The notes under the pieces: generated by a model | Databases searched by the model: none | Told to the model about the DNA's origin: nothing | The model's input: the letters and a program-made list of their open reading frames with translations, nothing else | Origin: Nageia nagi | Lineage: Eukaryota > Pinophyta | DNA: 64,000 nt | NCBI GenBank assembly: GCA_050084985.1 | Contig: JBITNC010000001.1 | Coordinates: 200,756,001 to 200,820,000, forward strand | Direction: 5' to 3' | Part shown: positions 10,624 to 22,095 of the stretch, piece by piece | Numbering within the stretch: position 1 is the stretch's first letter | Layout: each line of letters opens with the position of its first letter | Translations under genes and position numbers: made by a program

Positions 10624-12342
10624 AAAAAAAAAAAATCATCAAAACATGATTTAGAAATCACCCAAACATCAAAATATGATTAAAAACTAAAATGATCATA
10701 TCTGGTTTTGAAATAGGTTATAATATGTTTATTGCATTTCCATGTCTTCCCCTTCTTCCACCTCATATTCATCCCCCATTATGTTGGAATATTTTAGTAT
10801 CAAATTATATTCTAATGATTCATCAAGGCATATATACCATACATTATCCATGATCACTTCCATACCATTATACAAATATGTTTAATACTTATTGTAAAAG
10901 AAATAGTTTATGAAATTAATATTCTTATTGACTTTACCAACCTTCATCATGAAATTTTTTGAAACTTTGGATGATAAATAAACATGAATATGATACACTT
11001 AAGGTTATTATGGACTCATACACATCTTCACATTTAAATAATCTTAAAACAGTCAAGAATGAGGTGTTACAAGAGCATGATTTCGAGCGAAAGTATTACA
11101 TGTTCATCCTATTATTCACTTCATCTCGAACCCAAGAACCATTTCATAGTTTTATAAACAAAAAAAAAAAGAGAGGTGAAAAGAGATGACAAAAAAAAAG
11201 AGAAAAAAAAAGAAGAATTACTACATTATATCAATGATTATTGGTTGATTACAATATCCTCTACCGGGGCTATGGATGCCTGACTGGCAGTAGAGCAAGG
11301 TTGTAGTGGGATCGAGGGGTTAATCCTCATCGAGGCTATGGAAGACTGTTTGGAAATGGGGCATACCTTATGAGTGGCAACATGTCCCTATTGGTTAGCG
11401 ACCTTTCCTATGGACCTCTGTATGTTTCATATGGATGAACTAGCTTATATATTTTATGCTCTTGTGACATTTAGTTTGAGATTGTCTAGAGATGGAAATA
11501 AACATCATTGCACACACATGAGTCTATGATAATTTTGAGAACATCATGACTTTGTTTTATATCATTTAAAGAAGAAAAATCTAATGGTGATTGGTTAATA
11601 TGGTCAACTTGAATATTATGATCATTACATTTCTTCATCATCCCATGCTTCCATCCCATACTATTTATTATTACATAGTAATTAATATTACACTTATATT
11701 TATCAATGCCTTGATGAGTTGATTAGTCTATCTCTCTAAATACTCAAATACATCCTATGTCCATTCATTTTTTATACTATTTTCATATTAACATCCATCA
11801 TTCCCCCATACACGTTATACTATACCAACTTTCATATTTTATTGTCCAACATCCATATATTTCCTAAATCCATCTTTACCAATTGTTAAATTTGAGGTGC
11901 TTCCATATTATTTGAGAAAACAAATGAGTAATTGCTCTCCCCATTAATATGGGAGTCAACATTATTATTGTTAAAACCTTTTGCTTCTACTCTTATCTAC
12001 AAGTTTAAGCAAGAAATTGCCCTTAGTAGATTGATAAAAGTCAACCTAGAACATTGTTAAATTTTATAGCTTCCATTATTCTTCGAGATCGAGAATAAGA
12101 AATTATTCTCCCCATTGAATTGGAAGTCAATGTTCTTTTCCTATCATATCCCATCCATTTCAACCCCCTATAACATCGTTAAAAAGCTTCCATCATTCCT
12201 TGGGATCGAGAGTAAGAAATTGCTCTTCCCTTGGAATTAGAAGTTGATGTTCTTCTTCCCTTTCATTCATTATCATCTACCCATAAATTGAATGTGTGTT
12301 ACATCTTGTTCCATATCCTTTGTACATGTTATCATAAAATAA
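10624..12342 (+). other. Non-coding spacer of unit 2 with A-rich tracts
   Basis: No coding frame with recognisable domains. An A-run follows the gag-protease stop at 10623, and a purine-rich A tract spans about 11155-11215. A less AT-rich patch (about 11255-11430) contains repeated pieces such as GGGCTATGGATGCC and GAGGCTATGGAAGACTG. The end of the spacer carries the GAAA-loop hairpins listed separately. The whole spacer is missing from unit 1. Confidence 0.55.
11877..12270 (+). repeat. Degenerate ~100-bp repeats with GAAA-loop hairpins
   Basis: Related segments recur near 11880, 12000, 12050 and 12170, sharing pieces such as TGTTAAA, GCTTCCAT-ATT and CCC-TTG-AATT. Three hairpins have the same GAAA loop: GCAA/TTGC at 12009-12020; GAGAATAA/TTATTCTC at 12091-12110, a perfect 8-bp stem; and GAGAGTAA/TTGCTCTT at 12208-12227, with two wobbles. 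The last two differ by a compensatory A-T to G-C pair. GAAA is a stable GNRA-type RNA tetraloop. The function is unknown. Confidence 0.6.
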
Positions 12343-12762
12343 AAGTATTAGTAGCTAAGTTTGGTAAATGATACAATCTAATACTGCAATTTTTCAAATC
12401 ATTATCCATAAATTTGAAAATATTTAATAATATCAAAATCAACATCGATGATTGAAATAACAATAAAACTAATAACAATAATCAAAATACTTATTCGAAC
12501 TTAGAGATACACCATCAATGTGTAGCACATCAAAGTACATTCATGATTAAAGTTTAATAATCATGCTTTTAAATTTTTTAAGAATGAATAACAAAATACA
12601 TAATATATATCATCTATCATTATGTTGATCTTTGTAGCAAACTTGATTTTGTATCACCATCTCGATAAATGAAGTAGAATGCATTTGTCTTGTTTTCAAG
12701 TCTTGTTCAACAAAAAACCTCAATCATGGAAAAACATGTTTCTAATGATTTTTGTAAGAAAT

Positions 12763-14900
12763 GATCATGAAACCCATTCTGCTGGGGCAAATAGCAGAAT
12801 TATCAAACATTAAAATGTTATCTACTTTGAAAGGACTCCACATCACATACATGCTAATGGCAAAGAGCCTATGGAATAAAGTATTCCATGAAATAGCATA
12901 TGTAGACAAGCATGAGTACTTAGTAAAATGTAGAACTTATTTTCAAAATATTTTGATTACAAAAATTCAAAAAGTTTATGTTTGATCATAATTTGGGGCA
13001 ACTATGATTGTCCATGACCCAAAGAAAATCATTTGCCTCTACCATCAACCAACAAAATCAAGATTTAAAATATTCATACATAAGTTGATAAACTCAAGTG
13101 TACAACCTCAAGTATATTATCACCTACTTATGAGTCTAGTGGTATTTGTATAATTCTACAATGATAACATATTAGTTTATTTGTATCTTCTTAAGATACA
13201 TGACTATGTTTGCTCACCACATCATGCCATTAAAAAAAAAAAAGATAACCAAATAAACATGCAAACTCGATCATAAATAATTTCATCATGAATCCTTGAT
13301 AGGACAAACACCATTTATTGTTTATGATCTTACAATGAATCATGAACTTCCTAGTTCAAATCATATGTCATGTTATGCATGTTTAGTCATCACTTATTGT
13401 TATACGTATTCAGGAAACCCTAGTCATCAAAAAACATGATTCCAATGATTTTTGTAAAACATATTCTTCTAGAGTAATAACATAATAATCAAAATTTTAA
13501 TTAGTGCACACAAAAGGGGACTTCATGTCATATACCTAACTCGACTCCATACATTCCCTTGGGATAAACACAAGACACCCATGTAATGATATATGGGAAC
13601 AAGCCTTTAGTACCTATTTGGTGTACAACCAATGTGTGTTCAAAATACTTCAATTACAAAGCTCAAGAAATCATACTTGGATAATTGGGGTAAATACAAC
13701 TGCCCATGACCTAAAATCAAACCTTATGTTCACCCATAAATGATTGAAACAATAAGGTTAGAATCATTCGTACATTCATCTTACTTGTTCACTAGCTAAT
13801 ATATATTAGTTTTTTTAATAGTCTATCATCATCGTCACTAACATCATTAGTCAGTTCAAAAGGGTCATAATGCTAAGATCAGCACCACAATCATAGTAAG
13901 ACCATGGCTACATCTCTCTTAAAATGTACCCAAAACATTGTTAATTACAAAATCAAAAGTTATATGTCTACTCACAGTTAAGGTAATTAAAATTACTTAT
14001 AACCTAAAATAAGATATTTATGCTCAATATGATTCTAAAAGACTTATGCAAAAGATCATCATGAAACCCATTCTGCTGGGTCAAAAGCAGAGAAAAATGA
14101 AAGATGACTTGTATATACAAAACAAGCTTCCTATCACATACTCGCTTCGGCATGCGAAGACAAACTAGAGTCTTGTTACGTAACTACCATAAACAGCACA
14201 TAGTATGGAGATAAACACAAGTGAAGTTTTGATATACAACATCACTATCTCAAAATTGTATACATCAAATAAGCTTACCATCACATACTCGCTTCGGTAT
14301 GCAGAGACAAACTAGAGTCTTATCATGCAACTGCCATAAATAGCACATAGTATGGAGATTGACACAAGTGTAGTTTTGATGTATTACAATATCTTTTTCA
14401 AAATGTATCAATTGCAAAAGTTAAAAAATCATATTCAGTCATGGCAAGGACTATCCTCATGACAACACCAGATGATGAAATATATATATATATATAAATA
14501 AGTTTTGATTCAGAGAAGCTATAATTATATCCTACTAAAAGATCTTAAGCTTTATATGAAAAAGATTTTGATGATATTTCTTAAAAATATCATTAACATT
14601 TACAAATATCAAAGAAGATAAAATGTGATGTATCATTGTTACAGGAGATCATCTTGAAACCCTGTTGTTGGGACAAAGGACAACACCATCAAAACTCATA
14701 TACTAAAGAAAACTTATATGGTACATGTGTGCTTAGACATGCAAAATGACATAATAGAAATGTCATGCAACTATCACACAAGCTCAACACATCGTCATAT
14801 CGAAAACAGTCACTTCTGAATTATATGCAAATTTGTTTTCAAAACTACATCAAATGTTAAAAGAAAACACATTTTATCATAATTTGATAAATCAAAATTT
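12763..14900 (+). repeat. Trailer repeats with GGGNCAAA-loop hairpins, unit 2
   Basis: These are four degenerate units of about 600-670 bp beginning near 12763, 13430, 14053 and 14645. Three keep a hairpin after TGAAACCC: a perfect 8-bp stem ATTCTGCT/AGCAGAAT at 12776-12783 and 12793-12800; TCTGCT/AGCAGA at 14072-14077 and 14086-14091; and TGTTGT/ACAACA at 14663-14668 and 14680-14685. Each loop contains GGG-CAAA. The third stem differs from the first two at several pairs yet still folds. Confidence 0.6.
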
Positions 14901-15036
14901 TGATTCATCTAAGAAATTGAGTCAAAACTTATATCATAAAAAAGCAACAATAAATAATCAAGTGACAAAGCTTCTCATTCTATATTTTTGAAATTATCAA
15001 CCGCATTTTCGGTTGATAATTCAAAAAGGGACAAAA

Positions 15037-15882
15037 TGTAGACACCTAAAAATGTCCCTTTTTAACTAGTAAATATTGAAATAATCATAACTCTTTGTGA
15101 CTATATAAAATAGGTTTAAAAACCATATTATTGGATAGCTCTCATTGAGTACATGCAAAACAAGTGGTCACATGACCCCTTTTTGATAAAAATTGGCTAT
15201 TGGGTGATCATTTTAATATTGTTATAAAAATTGAAAACCAGTCGCAAGCGACCCAAAACAAACACCAACATTTTGGGATGATCGCCGATGTCTACCTAGT
15301 AATCACCGACGACTCTGTAACAGTCGAATAGAAACCAAAATAGTGAGAGAAAGTTGAAACATTTCATTCTTCCAAGATGATGTGGATAGAGGGGGTCAGT
15401 TATGACCTACGGTGGCTTTTCATTTCCCCTTACCAACCTTGGAAAATCTCACCCAAAATCTATAAATACAAGCTAATACAAAGCAATAGGGATCGAACCC
15501 CACCCAATTTTTGAAGTAGGGTAATGCTGCCAAAATCTTGTGAGCTCATACCTTTTATTATTTTATGCTAGCTTCAATCTAATACATGTCATACATAGAT
15601 GCTTTGATGTTATTGTCTTTTGCATGTGTAGGATTTACAGGTTGTTCATATCAAGGAAAGAAGCAAGCAAATCAAAAACAATGGAGATCTAATACTCTTA
15701 TTTTGGCAAATGGCATTTGTAAAAGTCCCTTCCAAGGGAAAATTGTAGTTTGACCTGAAAATCAATATCAATTTACAATTACAACATTTCTACCTATTTT
15801 ACATAATTTGAGGTTCAGTGAAAATCTAAGAATAATTGTATTTTATGTTATTCTACATTCCAGCTCTATTTTCACTATAACA
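15037..15882 (+). repeat. 3' LTR of the gag-only element
   Basis: The LTR is 846 bp. It begins TGTAGACACC after the tract AAAAAGGGACAAAA and ends ATAACA at 15882. It aligns throughout with 4364-5211, with only scattered substitutions and small indels. TATAAATA lies at 15461-15468. Sequence beyond 15882 has no counterpart after the first LTR, fixing the boundary. Confidence 0.85.
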
Positions 15883-16479
15883 CCCTAGATCCATTTCCCA
15901 TGTCTTTGAATTCCTTCAATGTATCTAAGACTTGAGACTTGGATTTGGTAGTTGAAATTGCTTTCTTGATTGGAAAATGTATTTCAATATACTTTTGACA
16001 CTATCTACTTACTCTCATATTTGCAAGGGTTCATCGAAATAAGATGCTTGGAATATTAGGACATGAATCTTCAAAACATGGTCTATGACATGTGCCTCTA
16101 CAATCATCTTTATTTTGTACCTTGATCACCTTTTTATAGATTTTAGATTAATGAAGACATGTGTAGGATCCTACTAGAGTTTGGACAAATATTGCCATCT
16201 CTGCTCTACCAAAAGTCCATCAAAATCATACACTTCTTAAAAGGGGTAAGGTTTCCTTTATTTTGACTATACTAGACTTTTAATGATGTCTACAAAAGAA
16301 TATGCCCATGAAAAATATACTTATTTCTTTGGGAAAATATATATGATTATATACCTACCTTCTTCTTTCATTTTATAGGAGTAGCCTAGGTAGCTAGGGG
16401 CATGCATGTGATATTCATTTTCCTATTTCATAACAGGGTTAGGGGCATTGCCTAACATTTTTCAATATGTCGATAAGAT
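15883..16479. other. Non-coding or unrecognisable part of gypsy element B
   Basis: No frame in this stretch gives a recognisable domain. It lies between the end of the gag-only element and the first pre-RT motif of the next gypsy element, so it is probably interior sequence of that element. No LTR boundary is visible on this side. That fits the tandem array having inserted into element B, whose left part would lie outside the window. Confidence 0.35.
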
Positions 16480-19400
16480 ATCATGGTTGAATGAGCCTCT
16501 TATTGAGATAAATATCAATATAAAAGAGATGCCACAAATTATTCAAATTGGAATAATAATAATTAGGGAAGATAAGAAAACATATCAATAGTTCTTGATA
16601 GGATTCAAGTACATTTTTTCATGGAAATACAATGACATGATAGGGTTAGATCTAGTCTAACATGATAGGGTTAAATCTAGTCTTTTTGACTCATACTTTG
16701 GTGGTACAAGAAGATGCAAAACTTATACAATAGAAAAGAATACTAATGCATCCAAAATACTCTTTACTAGTTAAGAAGAAAATTGATAAGTATCTTAAGG
16801 CATGATTCATTGAGCCCATTGATTACTCACCTTGGTTAACTAATATTGTTATAGCTTTGAAACCAAATGGACAAATATAATGCTATTCAAATTTCAAAGA
16901 TTTAAATAAGTCCTATCAAAAGGATAATTTTCCATTACCACACATTGACACAATTGTAGAGTATTATAATTCATGGATGGTTTCTTAGGATAAAATCATA
17001 TCAAAATAAATAAAGAAGATTAGCATAAGATAATATTCATCATACCTTAGGGAATATTTTGTTAGGTAGTCATGCCCTTTGACCTAAAAAATGTAGGGAA
17101 AACATACCAAAGAGCATTGATAATTATGTTTCATGACCTTATTCATAAATTAGTTGAAGTTTATGTTGATGATATTCTTGCTAAATCAACTAAGTAATTA
17201 TATTTAGAGTACTAAAGAGTCATTTTCAAATGGATAAGAGAATTTAACTTGAATGTAAATCCTAAGAATTATGTTTTTGGGGTATCTAGTGGCATATTGC
17301 TTAGTTACATTATATCTAGAAGAGGCATAGAGATAGACCCTAAAATTTTTAAAGCTATAATGGATATGCCTCCACCAAGAAACATTAGACAACTTAGAAG
17401 TGTTAAAGGAAATTTACAAGTAGTCAAAAGATTCATGACTTAGTTGGAAGATAGAACAACTCCATTCTCTTACTTACTCAAGAAGGGGAACTAGTTCATA
17501 TGGAAAAAAGGAGTGTTAAAATTCATTTGAAAACATCAAGAGTTACTTACTTAATCCTCTTATTTTGCAACTAATTGAGTATACCAAGCCCTTATACTTT
17601 GTATATTTCAACTACAACCAATCCTATTGGGATAGTCCTTGTGCAACTTGATTATGAAATAGGGAGAGGGCTATGTACTATTTGTCCAAGATCCTATAAG
17701 ATGAAGAAATCACTTACATACCAATTAAGAAGTTGTGTTATTCTATAGTCTATACAATAAATAAATTGAGGTACTACATGATCACCAACACTACCTTTAT
17801 TATACTTCAAGTTGGTATATTAAGGTCTTTTTTATCAAAACCATAGTTGCAAGGAAGACTAGCCTAATGGATAATGGAACTACAAGATTTTGATCTTCTA
17901 TACACATGCCAAAAAGCATTCAAGGGACATGTTATAGCTGATATACTTTCAGCAACACCATGTGATGAAAAATAGTTTCAAGAATGAGCTTGTGGCACTA
18001 GTGTAGCAATGTGAGGATAATACATGGACACTATTCTTTGATGGATACAAATGTTTGCAAGGGGATAGGGTAGGAATTATGCTAGTATCTCCTAAATGAG
18101 GTATGATTCCTATGTCTTATAAGTTAAATTTGAAGTACAAAAATAACATGGATAAGTAGTAGGCTTTAATATTGGGATTAAAGGTAGCAATAAACCTTGG
18201 AATGAGTTAGTTGAGACTTTATGGTGATACATAACTTATCATACATCAAATAAATAATGTTTATAACACAAAAGATGAGAAAATACAACCATATAAGGAT
18301 CTAGTAGCTATAATGTTTCAATATGCTTCACATAGATTTAATTTGAGAACATTTCAAGGAACAATAATAGATTTACAGATGTTATGGCTAATGTTGCTTT
18401 ATTAACATCTATCTCAATTGAAGATGAGGAAACTATTATCAAAATCAATAGCCTTAAACATTATTATTTTCTATATGATGATAAATTTTAAGGGTTCTTC
18501 AAAAGATTCATTCATATATATTATTCTATCATTGCATTTATCGTACGATCACATCTACAACTACCTCAAGCAAGGAAAGATTTTGGATTTATATAAGTCC
18601 AATTTCCTCAAATGAAGATTGAAATTCATGGCTACAATATAGGTCATTATTGGTGATATTCTTTACAAAATATTATTTGATCATACTTTTCTTATATTTC
18701 TAAATTAAACTAAAGAAAATAAGGCTATGGACCAAGTACATGATAGCATAAAAGGAGTTTATTTCAGTGAAAAAGCTATCTATCATAAGCTCTTAAGACT
18801 AGGTTATTATTTTCCATCTATAGAAAAGGATTGAATTTTACATATTTAGAAATGTGAAAAGTATCAAATGCATGCTAACTTGAAATAGGCTCCTTCAAGT
18901 GATTTAGCCACAATGATATCTCTTTATACTTTTGCTATTTGGGCCTTCAATTTAATTAGAGTTATCAATCCCAAATCTAGTGAGGGATATAAATTCATCC
19001 TATTTGCTATAGAATACTTCATAAAATATGTAGAAGTTATACCCTTGATATCTTCTAAAGGGTCTCAAATTATGAAATTTATGAATAAAAATATCATAGC
19101 AAGATTTGGTGTTCCATCTCATATCATCATGGATAACAAAAATAATTTTAGAAGTAAAAAAGATAGGGAATTTTGTAAGAGTTTAAAAATTAGGTAACAT
19201 TTCTCATCAACATATTATCCATAAGGTAATGAATAAGAAAAAATAACTAAGAATATAATTGTCAACATTTTGTGCAATATAGTTAAGAAAAATCATAGAG
19301 ATTGGAATTCACATCTTATATATGCATTATGTGCATACAAAATAAGCATAAAATCAACTATGGGGTTCACTCTATTTTTATTGGTCTATGAAGATGAGGT

Positions 19401-19804
19401 AGGATTACTATTTGAGGTAGAAATACCATAATTAATGGTGTCCCTAGAAGGCATCATTGATTGGGAAGAGAAACAAAAAGCAAGATTAAGGAAGCTAGAA
19501 GGATTATATGAAAAGAGAATCCATGCCTTAGAAAATCTTTTATCTCATCAAAGAAGAGCTAGAAAAGCATATGAAAAGAAGACTTTACCAAGAGAGTTCC
19601 AAGTGGGTGATCTAGTACTCAAGGAGAACCATCATAAATCGCATGCTAAAAAGTAAGAAAAAGGAAAGTTTGATACTAATTAGATAGGTATCTACATCAT
19701 CAAGAAAAATATCCAAATAATATGTATGTATTGGAAATGGTTAATGAAAAAGTTGATAAATGTTTTACCAATACAAAGTATCTCAAGCCCTTTTATGCAT
19801 AAGA
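16480..19804 (+). pseudogene. Tat-like gypsy pol: RT, RNase H, integrase (element B)
   Basis: Many stops and frame changes break this pol. The pre-RT motif FSWKYNDMIGLD lies near 16610-16650. RT follows, with SPWLTNIVIALKPNGQI near 16820-16880 and the catalytic YVDD at 17162-17173. The RT end at 17249-17443 reads VFGVSSG, RGIEIDPK and MPPPRNIRQLRS. RNase H lies at about 18020-18260 (LFFDG, ALILGLKVAINLG). The integrase core is at 18913-19197 (GYKFILFAIEYFIKYVEV, ARFGVP, MDN) and the C-terminal part at 19435-19656 ends FQVGDLVLKENHH. The first catalytic Asp of integrase reads Asn (FNLI for the usual xDxI). It would copy element RNA and insert the DNA, but is inactive. The PPPR and RGIE motifs point to the Tat group. 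Confidence 0.75.
16650..16686 (+). repeat. Tandem ~24-bp repeat in the pre-RT region
   Basis: GATAGGGTTAGATCTAGTCT is followed after four bases by the near copy GATAGGGTTAAATCTAGTCT. It is a small local duplication inside the decayed pol of element B and adds to the reasons the frame is broken. Confidence 0.55.
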
Positions 19805-21292
19805 TAAGAAAGCCACACATGTTATAGAAGTCATCCTTCAATCAATCATTAGTACAAAGGTCAACTATAAAGATTTTTATATCCATTTCTATTTTGTTAA
19901 GATAGAACCCATGCTAGCCTTTTATTTATATTTCCATCATTCATCCTAGTACATGTGCTAGAGTTATTATCATATTTCATACTAAGACAAAAATAATTAG
20001 GATCCATGGTCACATTTAGGTCATATACAATATGTAGCAACTTTAGATTAGAGTTAGTCAATTTTCATTCACATACCAATGATATTGGTTAAATCAATCG
20101 TATAGATGATACTTTGAGAAATTTTATTTAGTTATTAGATACCACACATAGGTCAAACCTCTTAGAAAACACACCTTAGTACCATAAAAATTGCAGGGTC
20201 AGAATCAAAATGAGGCTTAGTGCTAATACTATCTTCTATGTTTGTGTTAATATTTCTTCATCTAATCATAATGTTCATTAAAAGTAACTATAGCTATCAT
20301 TTTCTATATTTATGATCATAATTCAATCATATCATGCTTCATTATTTGCTTAGCACATCATGTCCTTATTAAATAGATGTTAAATAACCATCATTCTTTT
20401 TTATCATTTGGTTGGAACTAAACCAACCATTTTCTTCTATTAGCTTGGTGATTGGTACTAAACTAATCATCAATCTAATGGAAAAATTATCATTGGTACT
20501 ATAATTATGCATGATTGAGAAATATTCAAACTATTCATCCATTAATCATATCTAAGAATGGGGCATGTACCACATGATGATGAATAGTATATCACATAGT
20601 AGAATTAGGAAATAATTACACCAACTATGTCTCTAAGTCACGTTTACTCATTGGATCTTAACTAACCTCCACATTTGAGTCACCTTTATTGGTTGGGTCT
20701 CAACTAACCATCACCATGTAGTTATTTATGATTCATATGTTGTATCTAAGAATAGCCTATGTACCTCATGATGATGTTAACATATATGGTTCTGATTACA
20801 TGTGTTCCATATAGTAATGGGGCATGTACCTCATGAAGATGTGGATAGACCTTTATCATGAATTATTACATATGCATATAAGAATGAAATATTGATTATT
20901 TATATTTTTTGTGTTCTCAAGATGATGTATGCATATTATATTTATTTCATCCCTTTTATATTATTGCTATGTCCTTTGATGAAATATTATAATTATACTC
21001 TTACTATCATTGTTATATATTTTACTAGTTAATAGTCACATATGTCCTTAAAAGTGTGTACCTCTCATTTTTAAATTTCATTCTTTACTCTTGGTTGATT
21101 CTACTACATGCAAACCATTACATCTCACAACCAAGGAAAAGAGGGGGGAATATATATCACTAAATCCTTGATGATTTGGATAGGTAAACTAGAGAAGTTT
21201 CAAACTTTTTTTGTCTATACCTTTATTTACTTTGCAAGCATAATATCATTTCAAGATTCAATTTCATTATAATCACAAAGGGAGGTAGCTAT
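19805..21292 (+). other. 3' untranslated region of element B with repeated motifs
   Basis: No coding domain. Two motif families recur. One is a small hairpin with an 11-base loop (GGAACTAAACC type) at 20409, 20449, near 20651 and 20690. The other is GGGGCATGTACC-CATGATGATG, seen near 20557, 20752 and 20818. The stretch ends in CAAAGGGAGGTAGCTAT, a probable polypurine tract directly before the LTR. Confidence 0.5.
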
Positions 21293-22076
21293 TGATACCT
21301 AAAAGTGATACCCTTAACATTGTACCACATATGTGCACTTTACATACATGTTTAATCATATTTTACCTTATTATCACATATTTCTTAGGTTGTTTTCTTA
21401 TATTTTATGTTATATTTATTGAGAAAGCTTCAACCAATATTCAAGGGATCAAATTGTAATATTACACTTGATATAAATATAAGTATATATATCCTAGAGA
21501 AAGCATATCAAGATTAGACCTTGATAGCTTGTACCCTACTCTTAGGTGTTTCTAAATATCACCTATTAAGATTGGAATCTTGTTATCACTTGAGAAAATA
21601 TTTGTTATCCATATTCATGATCATATGCTCAATTTTACTTATCATCATATCTATTATCATTGATCCTTATTGGAAAGCATCATTCCTAAAGAATATTCAC
21701 ACTCATATTAATGTTTTCACTCATGTTGAGCTCATAAAGATTAGTTACCACATTAGTATTTCTTTTACAATTTGCCTTGGAGTTCACATAGTAAGGTCAC
21801 TACTCATAAATAAGGTTATATTTATATCTTTGATTATGAAATAGGTAAGGACACACAAGTATTTATCTTTCACTTAATTCCTTTCTCTTTAGTATGTGTA
21901 GCTTATTTTACATCTTGATATCAAATTTAATTTCATTATTCTATTACTACACTATTATATTCTCTTATTCATGTATGTTTATTTGAATTAATTATCTTAG
22001 ATAAATTATACTTAAATATTTATGTGTATTTAGTTCATTTAAGATAAAACCTTAGATGGTACTAAAACACATATCA
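21293..22076 (+). repeat. 3' LTR of gypsy element B
   Basis: The 784-bp segment begins TGATACC after a purine-rich tract and ends in TATCA, so both ends form the short inverted repeat TGATA/TATCA expected of an LTR. TATA-like sequence (GATATAAATATAAG) lies near 21470. Position downstream of integrase and the 3' untranslated region supports a 3' LTR. The partner LTR is not in the window, so boundaries rest on end motifs only. A 107-codon frame at 21521-21844 lies inside and looks accidental. Confidence 0.6.
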
Positions 22077-22095
22077 GTAGGAACCTTGCTTAACC

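Larger units (their letters stand above)
4364..15882 (+). mobile_element. Gag-protease-only LTR retrotransposon (TR-GAG-like), unit 2
   Basis: Two near-identical LTRs (4364-5211 and 15037-15882) bound a 9.8 kb internal region with a primer site, a long hairpin-bearing leader, one gag-protease frame and about 4.4 kb of non-coding trailer. No reverse transcriptase, RNase H or integrase motif was found in any frame after 10623. It would therefore depend on enzymes from another element; the Tat-like elements in this window are the natural candidates. Large gag-only elements of this type are known in plants (TR-GAG, LARD classes). The right flank begins CCCTAG at 15883; the matching target duplication would lie outside the window because unit 1 precedes this unit. 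Confidence 0.8.

Noticed and set aside
10346-10642. 98-codon minus-strand open frame
   Set aside because: It is antisense to the end of the gag-protease frame, whose phase and motifs are clear.
12761-12985. 74-codon plus-strand frame
   Set aside because: It lies in a repeated trailer segment. The matching segment in unit 1 is not open and the repeat shows no coding bias.
17204-17392. 62-codon minus-strand frame
   Set aside because: It is antisense to the RT end of element B (17249-17443), which carries recognisable motifs.
21521-21844. 107-codon plus-strand frame
   Set aside because: It lies wholly inside an LTR and is made mostly of hydrophobic low-complexity sequence with no family features.
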